Source: Coprococcus ammoniilyticus
GTDB lineage: Bacteria > Bacillota > Clostridia > Lachnospirales > Lachnospiraceae
Reading direction: 5' to 3'
Length of the DNA: 64,000 bases
NCBI RefSeq assembly: GCF_025567345.1
Contig: NZ_JAOQJS010000003.1
Span: 124,001 to 188,000 of the forward strand
Numbering within the stretch: position 1 is the first letter of the stretch; every line of letters begins with the position of its first letter. Positions 42,935-51,055 of the stretch are shown here, piece after piece. The notes under the pieces were generated by a model. That model was not told the DNA's origin. It saw only the letters and a list, made by a program, of their open reading frames with translations, and did no database searches. The position numbers were made by a program, and so were the translations under genes.

Positions 42935-44577
42935 ACAAATTCTCCTTTCCGTTCCTGCCGCTCACGTATAATCTGCACTGCTTCTATCATTTCCTGCATC
43001 TCGTCACTATACTTGAACTGAATTTCAATCTGCTCCTTGCTGTATACAATGATCTGCTCTATCAATGTAACAACTGCTTTCCGGTCAAGGCTTTGGATAT
43101 TTTTATATTTTTTGAAATCCTCTATCCATGGATGCATCCGTTTTTCTTCCGCAGATAACTTTTCTTTCTTCTCTTCCGCTTCCTGTTTCGCCTTTTCTGC
43201 TTTCTGCATCTTCTCTGTGAATCTCTGATTATATTCATGGTACTCTTCTCTGCTGACAATACCGTCTACCATATCCTGATACAATCTCGCCTTTAAGTCT
43301 TTATATCTTTCCACTTCCTCATAAAGTGCCATTAACTGCTGTTCTAAAGACCGGCTCTCCACTTTCTTGTAAGTATCCATTCCATTTTTCTTGATGATTT
43401 CTTCTACTTCGGTCAATAATGCGATCTGCTTTTTTACAGAATCCAGAACTACATCATAAATCATTTTTTCACTGATCAGATGGGAACTGCATCCCTCTTT
43501 GTTCTTATAAGTGGAGCAATGATAATAACAGTATTTTTTTCCTTTCTTCGTTGTGCTTCGCTTGACCATGTTCTCACCACAGTCCCCACAACGTACAAAT
43601 CCAGAAAACAAATAAACAGATTTTCTTTTCGGAGCGATCCGGGTATCTATTTCCAACAGACTTTGTACATATTGAAAACTCTCTTCTGGAATGATTGCTT
43701 CATGTGTATTTTCTACTCGTATCCAGTTTTCTCTTGCAATAGGAGAACTTTTCTTCACCTTATAATTAATCTTTCGGTTTTTGCCCTGAACCATTGTGCC
43801 TATGTAAAGTTCATTCTGCAAAATACGGTTGATGGAAGTGACTGCCCATTTAGGATCAGAACCGGAACGGAATCCGCTGTTATAATTCATCCCCCGGCTT
43901 CTCTTATATTCCAATGGCGGCAAAACTCCCATTTCATTTAACTGGGCTGCTATTCTTTGTGAACTGTACCCATCTATTTTCAGATTAAAAATAAGCCGTA
44001 CAATATCTGCCGCATATTCATCAACAATAAGATGGTTCTTATCTTCTGGATCTTTTAAGTATCCATAGGCTGCAAAGTTGCCAATAAACTGCCCGTTTTT
44101 TCTTTTCACATCTAACTGACTTCGGATTTTAATTGAGATGTCCCTGCAATAAGCATCATTGATAAGATTCTTAAACGGAACAATGATCTGATCTGCATCA
44201 TCCGATCCTGTAGCACTGTCATAATGGTCTGTGATTGCGATGAACCGTACACCCATAAATGGAAAGATCTTTTCCAGATACCTTCCTGTTTCAATGTAGT
44301 TTCTTCCTAATCTGGATAAATCTTTTACGATGATACAGTTGATCTTCTTCCTTTTCACATCCTCAAGCATCCTTTGGAATGCCGGACGGTCAAAGTTCGT
44401 TCCACTGTATCCATCGTCGATATATTCCTCGACCAGCTGGATCTCTTTGTGCTGTTTTACAAAATCGTTAATGAGACTTCTTTGATTGCGGATACTGTCA
44501 CTCTCCAGTTTGTCTCCATCCTCTCTGGATAACCGGAGATAATCCGCTGCTAAAATAGACTTTTGATTGAAATACAT
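42922..44577 (-). CDS. Large serine recombinase 1 of the quartet
   Basis: The 551-aa protein begins MYFNQKSILAADYLRLSRED (nucleophile Ser ~17) after a strong AGGAGG. It has KDLSRLGRNYIETG, a recombinase domain (~165-290), a zinc ribbon (VRCGDCGENM … CYYHCS … EGCSS, ~320-365) and a coiled coil (~390-470). It is first of four overlapping recombinase genes. Elements of this kind commonly have three, so the set here may include a duplication. Confidence 0.92.
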   Translation of the reverse strand: MYFNQKSILAADYLRLSREDGDKLESDSIRNQRSLINDFVKQHKEIQLVEEYIDDGYSGTNFDRPAFQRMLEDVKRKKINCIIVKDLSRLGRNYIETGRYLEKIFPFMGVRFIAITDHYDSATGSDDADQIIVPFKNLINDAYCRDISIKIRSQLDVKRKNGQFIGNFAAYGYLKDPEDKNHLIVDEYAADIVRLIFNLKIDGYSSQRIAAQLNEMGVLPPLEYKRSRGMNYNSGFRSGSDPKWAVTSINRILQNELYIGTMVQGKNRKINYKVKKSSPIARENWIRVENTHEAIIPEESFQYVQSLLEIDTRIAPKRKSVYLFSGFVRCGDCGENMVKRSTTKKGKKYCYYHCSTYKNKEGCSSHLISEKMIYDVVLDSVKKQIALLTEVEEIIKKNGMDTYKKVESRSLEQQLMALYEEVERYKDLKARLYQDMVDGIVSREEYHEYNQRFTEKMQKAEKAKQEAEEKKEKLSAEEKRMHPWIEDFKKYKNIQSLDRKAVVTLIEQIIVYSKEQIEIQFKYSDEMQEMIEAVQIIRERQERKGEFVCGA

Positions 44578-44748
44578 AAAGCCATCAACCTCCTACTTTA
44601 CTCGCTCTGTGGCGGTGTAAACCAAGAAATTCACGGCTCCTTGAATGCTTTTAAATTTTGACCCACATCCATATTAACATAACTTCTGGATTACTACCAT
44701 ACCTTTTTCTTTCTTTTTTCGATTATTTTTTTCTGGACGATTTTCCTT

Positions 44749-45009
44749 TTACATGGAGATACATCTGCTCAGGCTTTCTTCCAGAGAGCATTTTCCTGCA
44801 AAGCTGATCTTCACAACTACCCCATGTGATTTATAGCAATACGGATTTTTAATCTGCTTGATATAATCTGCAATCCTTTCTGCCTGCGGTAATTCTTCAT
44901 GAATCTCCACATCATCCAGCTCTGCTAACGTACTTTTATCTACGGTACGGATGTCCACTGCTGCCATTTCCTGCAATTCTTCCAGTGTAGGCATTTCTAT
45001 ATTTTTCAT
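44749..45009 (-). CDS. DUF6870-like small protein
   Basis: The start at 45009 (MKNIEMPTLEELQEM) follows AGGAGG by seven bases. The 86-aa protein has the pattern VDIRTVDKSTLAELDDVEI, ADYIKQIKNPYCYKSHGVVV and KISFAGKCSLEESL, which fits a small family typical of Lachnospiraceae conjugative elements. Function unknown. It precedes the recombinase operon in the same direction. Confidence 0.72.
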   Translation of the reverse strand: MKNIEMPTLEELQEMAAVDIRTVDKSTLAELDDVEIHEELPQAERIADYIKQIKNPYCYKSHGVVVKISFAGKCSLEESLSRCISM

Positions 45010-45185
45010 CTGGCTACCTCCTGTGATCTCTCTTTTTCTACTAATCACAGCTGGCAGATGGCAAAATGTCAGATGAATTTTCACTTTTTTTATTTTTTTA
45101 CATTTTTACCTGTCTTTTTGATGTCTCCCACGCATGATTATGGGAAAGGATTCTCTCTTAGAGCAAGTTTCGCAATGTAGCACAA

Positions 45186-45241
45186 TAACCCCTTCCGGGG
45201 TTACTGGCCACTTGCAACTTGATGGGGATTTCGTTTCCCCA
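45186..45241. other. Candidate origin of transfer (oriT)
   Basis: Two compact hairpins, TAACCCC-TTCC-GGGGTTA (45186-45203) and TGGGGA-TTTCGTT-TCCCCA (45223-45241), flank CTTGCAACTTG ~140 bases upstream of mobC. Mobilisation regions of this type have oriT just before mobC, with hairpins recognised by the relaxosome next to the nick site. The ~300-base interval 45085-45384 shows no convincing gene besides this. Confidence 0.45.
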
Positions 45242-45384
45242 TACCCTCGACCGCAATCAAAGATATGCGTATTGGTTCCCATTGTCATGGTCACAGCGTG
45301 ATGATTCTTCATCACTTGTTTTCACAGCAAGCTGTAAAATTTTCTCTTTCCTATGCGGAACCTTTATGCAGAAAGGAGCATTGA

Positions 45385-45762
45385 ATGACAAGACCAAAAA
45401 AAGATGAAGCACTTACCAAAACTAAAGATGTTCACCTGCGTATGAATGAAACGGAATATGAGATTCTTCTGGAAAGAGCCACTGCAACAAACATGACTGT
45501 TTCTGATTTTATCCGAAATGCCTTGAACAGCCAGAATGTTATTATCAAATATGAAATCACTGCAGATGTTCCAGAAATAAAAAGACTGATTGGTGAATTG
45601 GGTAAGATAGGAAGCAACCTCAATCAGATTGCCCGATATTTTAATCAAGGTGGAATTATCTCCTCAGAAATGAGAGCAGAAATAAAAAAATCTCTCCGGG
45701 ATATTTATGAAATGAAATATGAAGTGATGAGAATGGCAGGTGATTTCCGTGGCAGTGATTAA
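45385..45762 (+). CDS. mobC: MobC-like relaxosome accessory protein
   Basis: The 125-aa protein has an N-terminal ribbon-helix-helix-like part (HLRMNETEYEILLERATATN then MTVSDFIRNAL) and the MobC signature LGKIGSNLNQIARYFNQGG. It binds near oriT and helps the relaxase access the nick site. It starts after AGAAAGGAGC and its 3' end overlaps the relaxase gene, so the pair is coupled. Confidence 0.9.
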   Translation: MTRPKKDEALTKTKDVHLRMNETEYEILLERATATNMTVSDFIRNALNSQNVIIKYEITADVPEIKRLIGELGKIGSNLNQIARYFNQGGIISSEMRAEIKKSLRDIYEMKYEVMRMAGDFRGSD

Positions 45763-47398
45763 ACATATCGCAAGCAAAAATGCTGACTATGGAGAATCCG
45801 AACGGTATCTCATCTTTCAGCATAATGAATACACCCAAAAGCCAATCCTCGATGATAAGGGACATATGATATTACGAGATGAATATTACCTGGATGGTCT
45901 GAACTGTGATCCGTTTACCTTTGCATCTGAATGTCAGGAACTAAACAGCTATTACCATAAAAATAAAAATTTCAATGAGATAAAGTCTCATCATTACATT
46001 ATCAGCTTTGACCCAAAAGACAAAGAGGAATGTGGACTGACTGGTGAACGGGCACAACAGCTTGGACTAACTTTTGCAAAGAAGAACTTTCCCGGTCATC
46101 AGGCTTTAGTCTGCACACATACAGATGGTCACAACGAAAGTGGTAATATCCATGTACATATTGTGATCAACAGCCTTCGTAAATATGACGTGCCCCAAGA
46201 ACCCTATATGGAATTTGACTGCGAATCAAAAGCCGGATATAAACACCACCTAAGCACCGCCTACCTTGCTCACTTAAAGCAAGATGTCATGGATATGTGC
46301 CAGAAAGAAGGTCTGCATCAAGTTGATCTGCTCTCTCCTGCTGAAAGAAAAATTACAGAAAAAGAATACTGGGCACAGCGTCGTGGACAGGAAAAACTTG
46401 ATAAGCTCAACCAGAAAATGCTTGAAGATGGTATCACACCAAAAGAGACTCGCTATCAAACAGAGAAACAGTTTCTCCGAGATGCTATTGATGATGCTGC
46501 AAGCACCGCCAAGTCACCAGAAGAGTTTGCACAAATCCTCGATAAAAAATATCATATCATCTTCAAGATCAGCAGAAACCGATACAGCTATCTTCATCCA
46601 GGCAAAAAAAAATATATCACTGGACGAAATCTCGGAACACGATATGAAGAGGATTTTCTATTACAGACATTTAAGGAAAATGCAAAATCACTCTCTGATA
46701 GGAAAATGAAAACTGAAGAACCACAAGTTCCAAACACTGTGAAAAATTTGCAGACAGCACTTTCTCCTGATGCTTCCGATATTCCTGTACCGTTCATTTT
46801 CATAAAATCAGATCTCCGACTTGTGATAGATTTACAGACCTGTATCAAAGCACAGCAGAGTGAAGCCTATGCTCAAAAAGTCAAACTCTCCAATCTGAAA
46901 CAGATGGCTCAGACTGTTGCCTATATACAAGAACATGGATATAACTCTCTTGAAGATTTCCATACGGCACTTGACCAGGCATCCGATCAGACCAGTGCCG
47001 CCAGAAAATCTTTAAAGGATACAGAACAACAGCTTAAAGATGTAAATGAGCAAATACATTTTACCGGACAGTACCTTGCCTACAAAGACCTCTATGCCCA
47101 ATACCGCAAAAGCCACAACCGTAATAAATTTTATGAGGAGCATAAAGCTGAACTCTCTCTTTACGAAACCGCTTTGCGTGTTCTGAAAGAAAAATCCAAT
47201 GGTCAGAAACTTCCTTCCATGAAATCACTCTATCAGGAAAAAGACCGGCTCACAGAACTGCGTGAAGTACAACGAGCCGATTTTTACAACCACCGTGACC
47301 AGGAACGGGAACTGCGGACTGTGGATGCCAATATTGATATGATTCTTGGAAAGAAGCCTGAACGTGGACAGGAAATTGAGAAAGAGCAGGATTTATAA
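45749..47398 (+). CDS. MobP-type relaxase (mobilisation nuclease)
   Basis: The GTG at 45749 gives the family's typical MAVIKHIASKNADYG start and has AGGTGA a few bases upstream. The relaxase domain (~1-250) includes the likely nucleophile Tyr in NADY and the metal-binding HVHIVINSLR with an upstream His in CTHTDGH, so the three-histidine motif is complete. A helical C-terminal half (~330-540) contains coiled coils. It nicks oriT and pilots the transferred strand. It is 549 aa, of normal size, and the only plus-strand operon in the conjugative element. Confidence 0.93.
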   Translation: MAVIKHIASKNADYGESERYLIFQHNEYTQKPILDDKGHMILRDEYYLDGLNCDPFTFASECQELNSYYHKNKNFNEIKSHHYIISFDPKDKEECGLTGERAQQLGLTFAKKNFPGHQALVCTHTDGHNESGNIHVHIVINSLRKYDVPQEPYMEFDCESKAGYKHHLSTAYLAHLKQDVMDMCQKEGLHQVDLLSPAERKITEKEYWAQRRGQEKLDKLNQKMLEDGITPKETRYQTEKQFLRDAIDDAASTAKSPEEFAQILDKKYHIIFKISRNRYSYLHPGKKKYITGRNLGTRYEEDFLLQTFKENAKSLSDRKMKTEEPQVPNTVKNLQTALSPDASDIPVPFIFIKSDLRLVIDLQTCIKAQQSEAYAQKVKLSNLKQMAQTVAYIQEHGYNSLEDFHTALDQASDQTSAARKSLKDTEQQLKDVNEQIHFTGQYLAYKDLYAQYRKSHNRNKFYEEHKAELSLYETALRVLKEKSNGQKLPSMKSLYQEKDRLTELREVQRADFYNHRDQERELRTVDANIDMILGKKPERGQEIEKEQDL

Positions 47399-47437
47399 GA
47401 ATAAAATAACCGAATAAATTCTTAATGTTTCATAATA

Positions 47438-47472
47438 AATGGGCAAGTTCACTCTCTAATGACTTGCCCATT
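47438..47472. terminator. Terminator between relaxase and HNH genes
   Basis: AATGGGCAAGT and ACTTGCCCATT form a perfect 11-bp stem between two convergent stop codons. The minus side runs into TTTATTA. It likely serves the HNH gene. Confidence 0.75.
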
Positions 47473-47479
47473 CGTCACA

Positions 47480-48178
47480 TTATATATTTCCAAATCTATA
47501 TTTTACATATTCACGATGCAAATTTTTCAGTCTTTCTCTGATTATACGAAAATCATCCTCTTTATAATTAGGAATGGCAATTCTGTTTCCATTGGAATAA
47601 GAATTCATAGCAATTTCCTGCATAACATAGTCCAATGATTCAGCAAATATATATATTTCTCTTCTTTCCTCTCCTGATAATCCTAAAGCATAGTTTGTAT
47701 TTAGCAGATTACGAAGCTGTTCACAACCATTGTCTGTGTTTACAAAAACTGAATCTTCAAATGGTGCTTCATATCCCTGTTCTAAAATAATCCTATCAAA
47801 ATTATTTTCTTGAAATATTCTTTGTAGATTATCAAAAAACCTTTTTCGATTACTCTGAAAAATTGCTTGAGAGACAAAATTTTCATGTGCTTTTTTCATT
47901 TCCAATAATTTTTCAACAGGAAATAAATCCTCTCTCTCATCTATTAATTTATGGTGATTAGAACAGAGTAAAATTAAATTGTCAATACCATTTACTACTT
48001 CTTCTGGTAAATCAGGATTATATCTTGCACTACCTGAATTAACTCCTTGAATATGACAGATTTGTCCAACATTAGCATTTTCAAAAAGCTGTTCATTACA
48101 ACCTGAAAAGGCACAACAATTTCCTGATTTGGCATATAATTCTTTTACGACTCTTGCTGGTATTTGTCTACTGCTCAT
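47480..48178 (-). CDS. HNH endonuclease, second gene of a TIR-like/HNH pair
   Basis: The 232-aa product has an HNH domain at ~20-70: CCAFSGC, CHIQGVNSGSARYNP with the general-base His, and IDNLILLCSNHHKLID with Asn and metal-binding His residues. The C-terminal ~150 residues are helical and unassigned (LSGEERREIYIFAESLDYVM). It lies 21 bases after the TIR-like gene. It could be a DNA-cutting effector in anti-phage defence; this is inferred from motif and context. Confidence 0.85.
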   Translation of the reverse strand: MSSRQIPARVVKELYAKSGNCCAFSGCNEQLFENANVGQICHIQGVNSGSARYNPDLPEEVVNGIDNLILLCSNHHKLIDEREDLFPVEKLLEMKKAHENFVSQAIFQSNRKRFFDNLQRIFQENNFDRIILEQGYEAPFEDSVFVNTDNGCEQLRNLLNTNYALGLSGEERREIYIFAESLDYVMQEIAMNSYSNGNRIAIPNYKEDDFRIIRERLKNLHREYVKYRFGNI

Positions 48179-48199
48179 TTACTCTTTCCCCATTTTTCT

Positions 48200-49768
48200 T
48201 TAATTATTTACTTCTATTTCTCCAGTCAGATCTCCATTTGTATTTTCAGAAATAATAGTATATTGCAAAATCACTTTTTCTTCTGTAGCTTTAAGCATCA
48301 GAACTTGTCCTAACCACATAATTTCATTTGGACGAATGGACTTAACTGTACATTGATATTGGCTTTTGTCAATTGGCATTTTAACATACGTTTGAATTTC
48401 AGCCTCATAATCTATTGCATCCGATCTGGGCGTTTCAAAACCTGTACCAGTAAATATCGGTGTTTTTATTCTACTTGGATCAAATTCTCTGTAAAAAGCT
48501 TCTGAATCATAACAAATATAACTGTCTTCATCCATTTTTAACAAACTTTCTATATAACCTCTATCATATACAAAACCTTCCAATCCTATTTCATCATTCT
48601 CCGATTGATATTCTGGATTAAAAAGATTTTTCCCCGGAAAGACGGTTTCTGTTACATTATCTTTTATTCGTATATTCACTGTTACATTCTTATCCAATTC
48701 GTTTGATGCATTATGAATTGCCAATGGTACAATTATAATATTATCAAATGTCTCTACATATATATTCAACAAATCCAACTTTAACAAATTAGAATTCAAA
48801 TTTTCAATTAATTTCAGTTTTCTTTTTTCATCATCACTACCTATATACTCTGTATGCTTATTAGCCCAAGAATCTTTAACCTGTAAATTCCCTAAATAAA
48901 AAAAATCATCTCCAGTATTTTCTGATAAGTACTTTTGAACAGATTCCTTTATAAATGTTTTCTCCTCATCTACAATCTTTTTCTTTGTTGGAATTTCTCC
49001 CAAATTTATATTTTTCAACGAATGTTCCATATCTACCAGTTTTTCCGTTTTTTCATTCAAATCTTCCTCTAAAGGTAATTCTATTTTCTTTATTTCATCA
49101 TATAACAATTGACACTCTTCAAGAATTTTCTTTGTGCTTTCTTGATAGTATTTACTTTCTCTTAGTTTGTAAGGAGACACTGTCTTAGACACAATATGTC
49201 TTGTAAAATCATATCCCCCAACCTCAAAATATGCTTTTCCTCTTCGTTTTACTCCTCCTGCTACAATTAATTGTAAAACTGTATCTGCAATAATTTTAAC
49301 AATTCTCTTTTTTTCATCTTCTCTTGTAGACTGTTTAAATTGATAAGGTGTCATTCTTCTATGGTCAATATCAAATGGAAAATCATTAGGATTTCCATAT
49401 TGCTGATTGAATAAACATATTACTCTATCCCAACTCAATGCTCTTGCCGCATATCCTGTTTCTAATAATACATTAGGGTTTGGTGTAAATTTACGATTTT
49501 CTTCTGTATTTTCATCCCCATCCTGAACTATAAACTTATTTACAATACTCAAATCTGCAATAAAAAGATCAGCATCATCAATCTTAGAAAATATAGATTC
49601 CGTAATATCTGGACTTCCTGTTAATCCTTCCGTTGCTCGATCTGGTTTTATGGATACAATATTTTGTAAAATACTTTCAACTTCAGTTAAACACTCATCA
49701 ATGAATCTTGTTGTCTTATTACTTGATAAATCTGATTGCCACGAAAAAAATATTTTAAATTCGCTCAT
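48200..49768 (-). CDS. TIR-like nucleotide-binding protein, first gene of a TIR-like/HNH pair
   Basis: Residues ~1-150 follow the TIR-like pattern: FKIFFSWQSDLSSNKT at strand A, GSPDITESIFSKIDDADLFI, then NPNVLLETGYAARALSWDRV, whose Glu is in the position of the catalytic Glu of NAD-cleaving TIRs. A helical linker (~200-290) and a beta-rich domain (~330-520) follow. The protein may sense a signal through its C-terminus and cleave or bind NAD-type nucleotides. It is cargo between the relaxase and the transfer operon. Confidence 0.75.
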   Translation of the reverse strand: MSEFKIFFSWQSDLSSNKTTRFIDECLTEVESILQNIVSIKPDRATEGLTGSPDITESIFSKIDDADLFIADLSIVNKFIVQDGDENTEENRKFTPNPNVLLETGYAARALSWDRVICLFNQQYGNPNDFPFDIDHRRMTPYQFKQSTREDEKKRIVKIIADTVLQLIVAGGVKRRGKAYFEVGGYDFTRHIVSKTVSPYKLRESKYYQESTKKILEECQLLYDEIKKIELPLEEDLNEKTEKLVDMEHSLKNINLGEIPTKKKIVDEEKTFIKESVQKYLSENTGDDFFYLGNLQVKDSWANKHTEYIGSDDEKRKLKLIENLNSNLLKLDLLNIYVETFDNIIIVPLAIHNASNELDKNVTVNIRIKDNVTETVFPGKNLFNPEYQSENDEIGLEGFVYDRGYIESLLKMDEDSYICYDSEAFYREFDPSRIKTPIFTGTGFETPRSDAIDYEAEIQTYVKMPIDKSQYQCTVKSIRPNEIMWLGQVLMLKATEEKVILQYTIISENTNGDLTGEIEVNN

Positions 49769-49854
49769 TTAATACCCCCATATACTTTTCTTGTACTTGT
49801 GCCTAATACTTAAAGCTTATCATACCTTTTTCACTTTATAAAGCTATCTCCAAA

Positions 49855-49879
49855 AAAACCCGCCATATTGACGGGTTTT
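49855..49879 (-). terminator. Terminator of the long transfer operon
   Basis: AACCCG pairs with CGGGTT (extended by A-T pairs) and the minus-strand transcript ends in seven U, directly after the stop at 49887. Confidence 0.8.
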
Positions 49880-49886
49880 AGTAAAA

Positions 49887-50807
49887 TTATTTCTTCTTTC
49901 TCTCCATATCCTCCGTCATCGCTTTCTGCTGCGTCTGTTTCTTCCCTTGTTTTGCAACTTTCTTCTGATTGAGCCGGAGTCTGGCAAGTACAGATTCTCT
50001 TGGTTTATTTTTATCTTTTTTCTTTGGAGTATTGTTCATCAGTCCATCAATCATGTTGTAGTTGGCTTCTTCTGCCATCTCTGCACTACGAAGATATTCT
50101 CCGTTGTCCATGACCTTCTGCCAGTTTGCCAGCTCTGGTTTCTTTTTCTGCTGCTCTGGTGACTGCTGTGTCTGATTCGGCTGCTTTTGTGATTGCACCT
50201 GCTGTTGTCTTTGCTGTTCCTGTTCTTTTGCTGCCTGTTGCTGCATAAAGTTCTGAATGTTCCGTCTTGCTTCTTCGTCAAAGCCATTGTAGCAATCATT
50301 CATAACTACTGCACCATCTTCACTGAGAATCACATAAGCGGCTCTTGTCCCATACTCTTCATGCTCCATCAGGAACCATTTCTTCTCATTCATCAAAATA
50401 TAATCCTGAGCAAGCCATGTCCCTTTCTTTCCTTCGATTTCATATCCGGTTGTATCAATGGAAAGTCTGGTATCAGAGGAACTTTTGATTGTGAGGAATT
50501 CTGGAACGATAATGAATCCGTCTTTATTAATATAGTAAGCTGTGGTTTTTCCCTCATCCGTAATTACCAGAACATCGCTGCATCCGATGGAATGACCTTT
50601 GAAGTTCTTGGGTCGCTGTTTCTGCAGGCGTATTTTTATATCCGCCGGAGTTTCCCCCGGCTGGATTCTTCCAATGTACACCTGCTGATAGTTCTCAATG
50701 CTGACGCTCTTTCCTTCGCTTCTCAGCTTTTCATAAGAACGGAAACGAACATCACGATACTCTGGTGTTTCTTTTACCTGATATACTGCACACTGACTTG
50801 TACTCAT
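49887..50807 (-). CDS. YodL/DUF4316-domain conjugative-element protein
   Basis: The N-terminal ~105 residues are a YodL-like domain (CAVYQVKETPEYRDVRFRSY; FKGHSIGCSDVLVITDEGKT). A DUF4316-like part follows (~100-195: TTGYEIEGKKGTWLAQDYIL; FFLMEHEEYG-like FLMEHEEYGTRAAYVI), then a Gln-rich linker (~195-225) and a basic tail. Both domains also occur inside the giant protein upstream (51052-55917). The start overlaps the TTRAP-like gene by four bases. The role in conjugation is not established. Confidence 0.82.
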   Translation of the reverse strand: MSTSQCAVYQVKETPEYRDVRFRSYEKLRSEGKSVSIENYQQVYIGRIQPGETPADIKIRLQKQRPKNFKGHSIGCSDVLVITDEGKTTAYYINKDGFIIVPEFLTIKSSSDTRLSIDTTGYEIEGKKGTWLAQDYILMNEKKWFLMEHEEYGTRAAYVILSEDGAVVMNDCYNGFDEEARRNIQNFMQQQAAKEQEQQRQQQVQSQKQPNQTQQSPEQQKKKPELANWQKVMDNGEYLRSAEMAEEANYNMIDGLMNNTPKKKDKNKPRESVLARLRLNQKKVAKQGKKQTQQKAMTEDMERKKK

Positions 50808-51055
50808 TCCTCGTCCTCCTCTTCCAATTCCGCTTTATAATCTTCCAAGTCCATAAGAAAAATCTCATAGCCTTCATCGCTCATGCAGAACAGCTTTCTT
50901 ATGGTATTGCAGACAAGCCCAATCATATCCGCATCCCCTTTCAGAAATGGAATAATATTGTCGATGGCTTCCATCGTATCATTTCGGTTGCCTTTATCAA
51001 ACATTGCGGTCACTAAACATTCGTCTGTATCAAAGTTCATTACCAGATCCATCAT
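50804..51055 (-). CDS. Transposon-transfer assisting (TTRAP-like) protein
   Basis: The 83-aa acidic product (MNFDTDECLVTAMFDKGNRN; MEAIDNIIPFLKGDADMIGL; IRKLFCMSDEGYEIFLM) fits the TTRAP family found next to transfer genes of Firmicute elements. ATGA-type overlaps on both sides couple it to its neighbours. Molecular role unknown. Confidence 0.7.
   Translation of the reverse strand: MMDLVMNFDTDECLVTAMFDKGNRNDTMEAIDNIIPFLKGDADMIGLVCNTIRKLFCMSDEGYEIFLMDLEDYKAELEEEDEE

Noticed and set aside
38321..44294. Plus-strand frames throughout the recombinase genes
   Set aside because: All are antisense shadows of coupled recombinase genes with clear motifs.
45106..45315. 69-codon minus-strand ORF with several cysteines
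   Set aside because: It lies across the hairpins of the candidate oriT and has no convincing start site; the cysteines are not in a family pattern.
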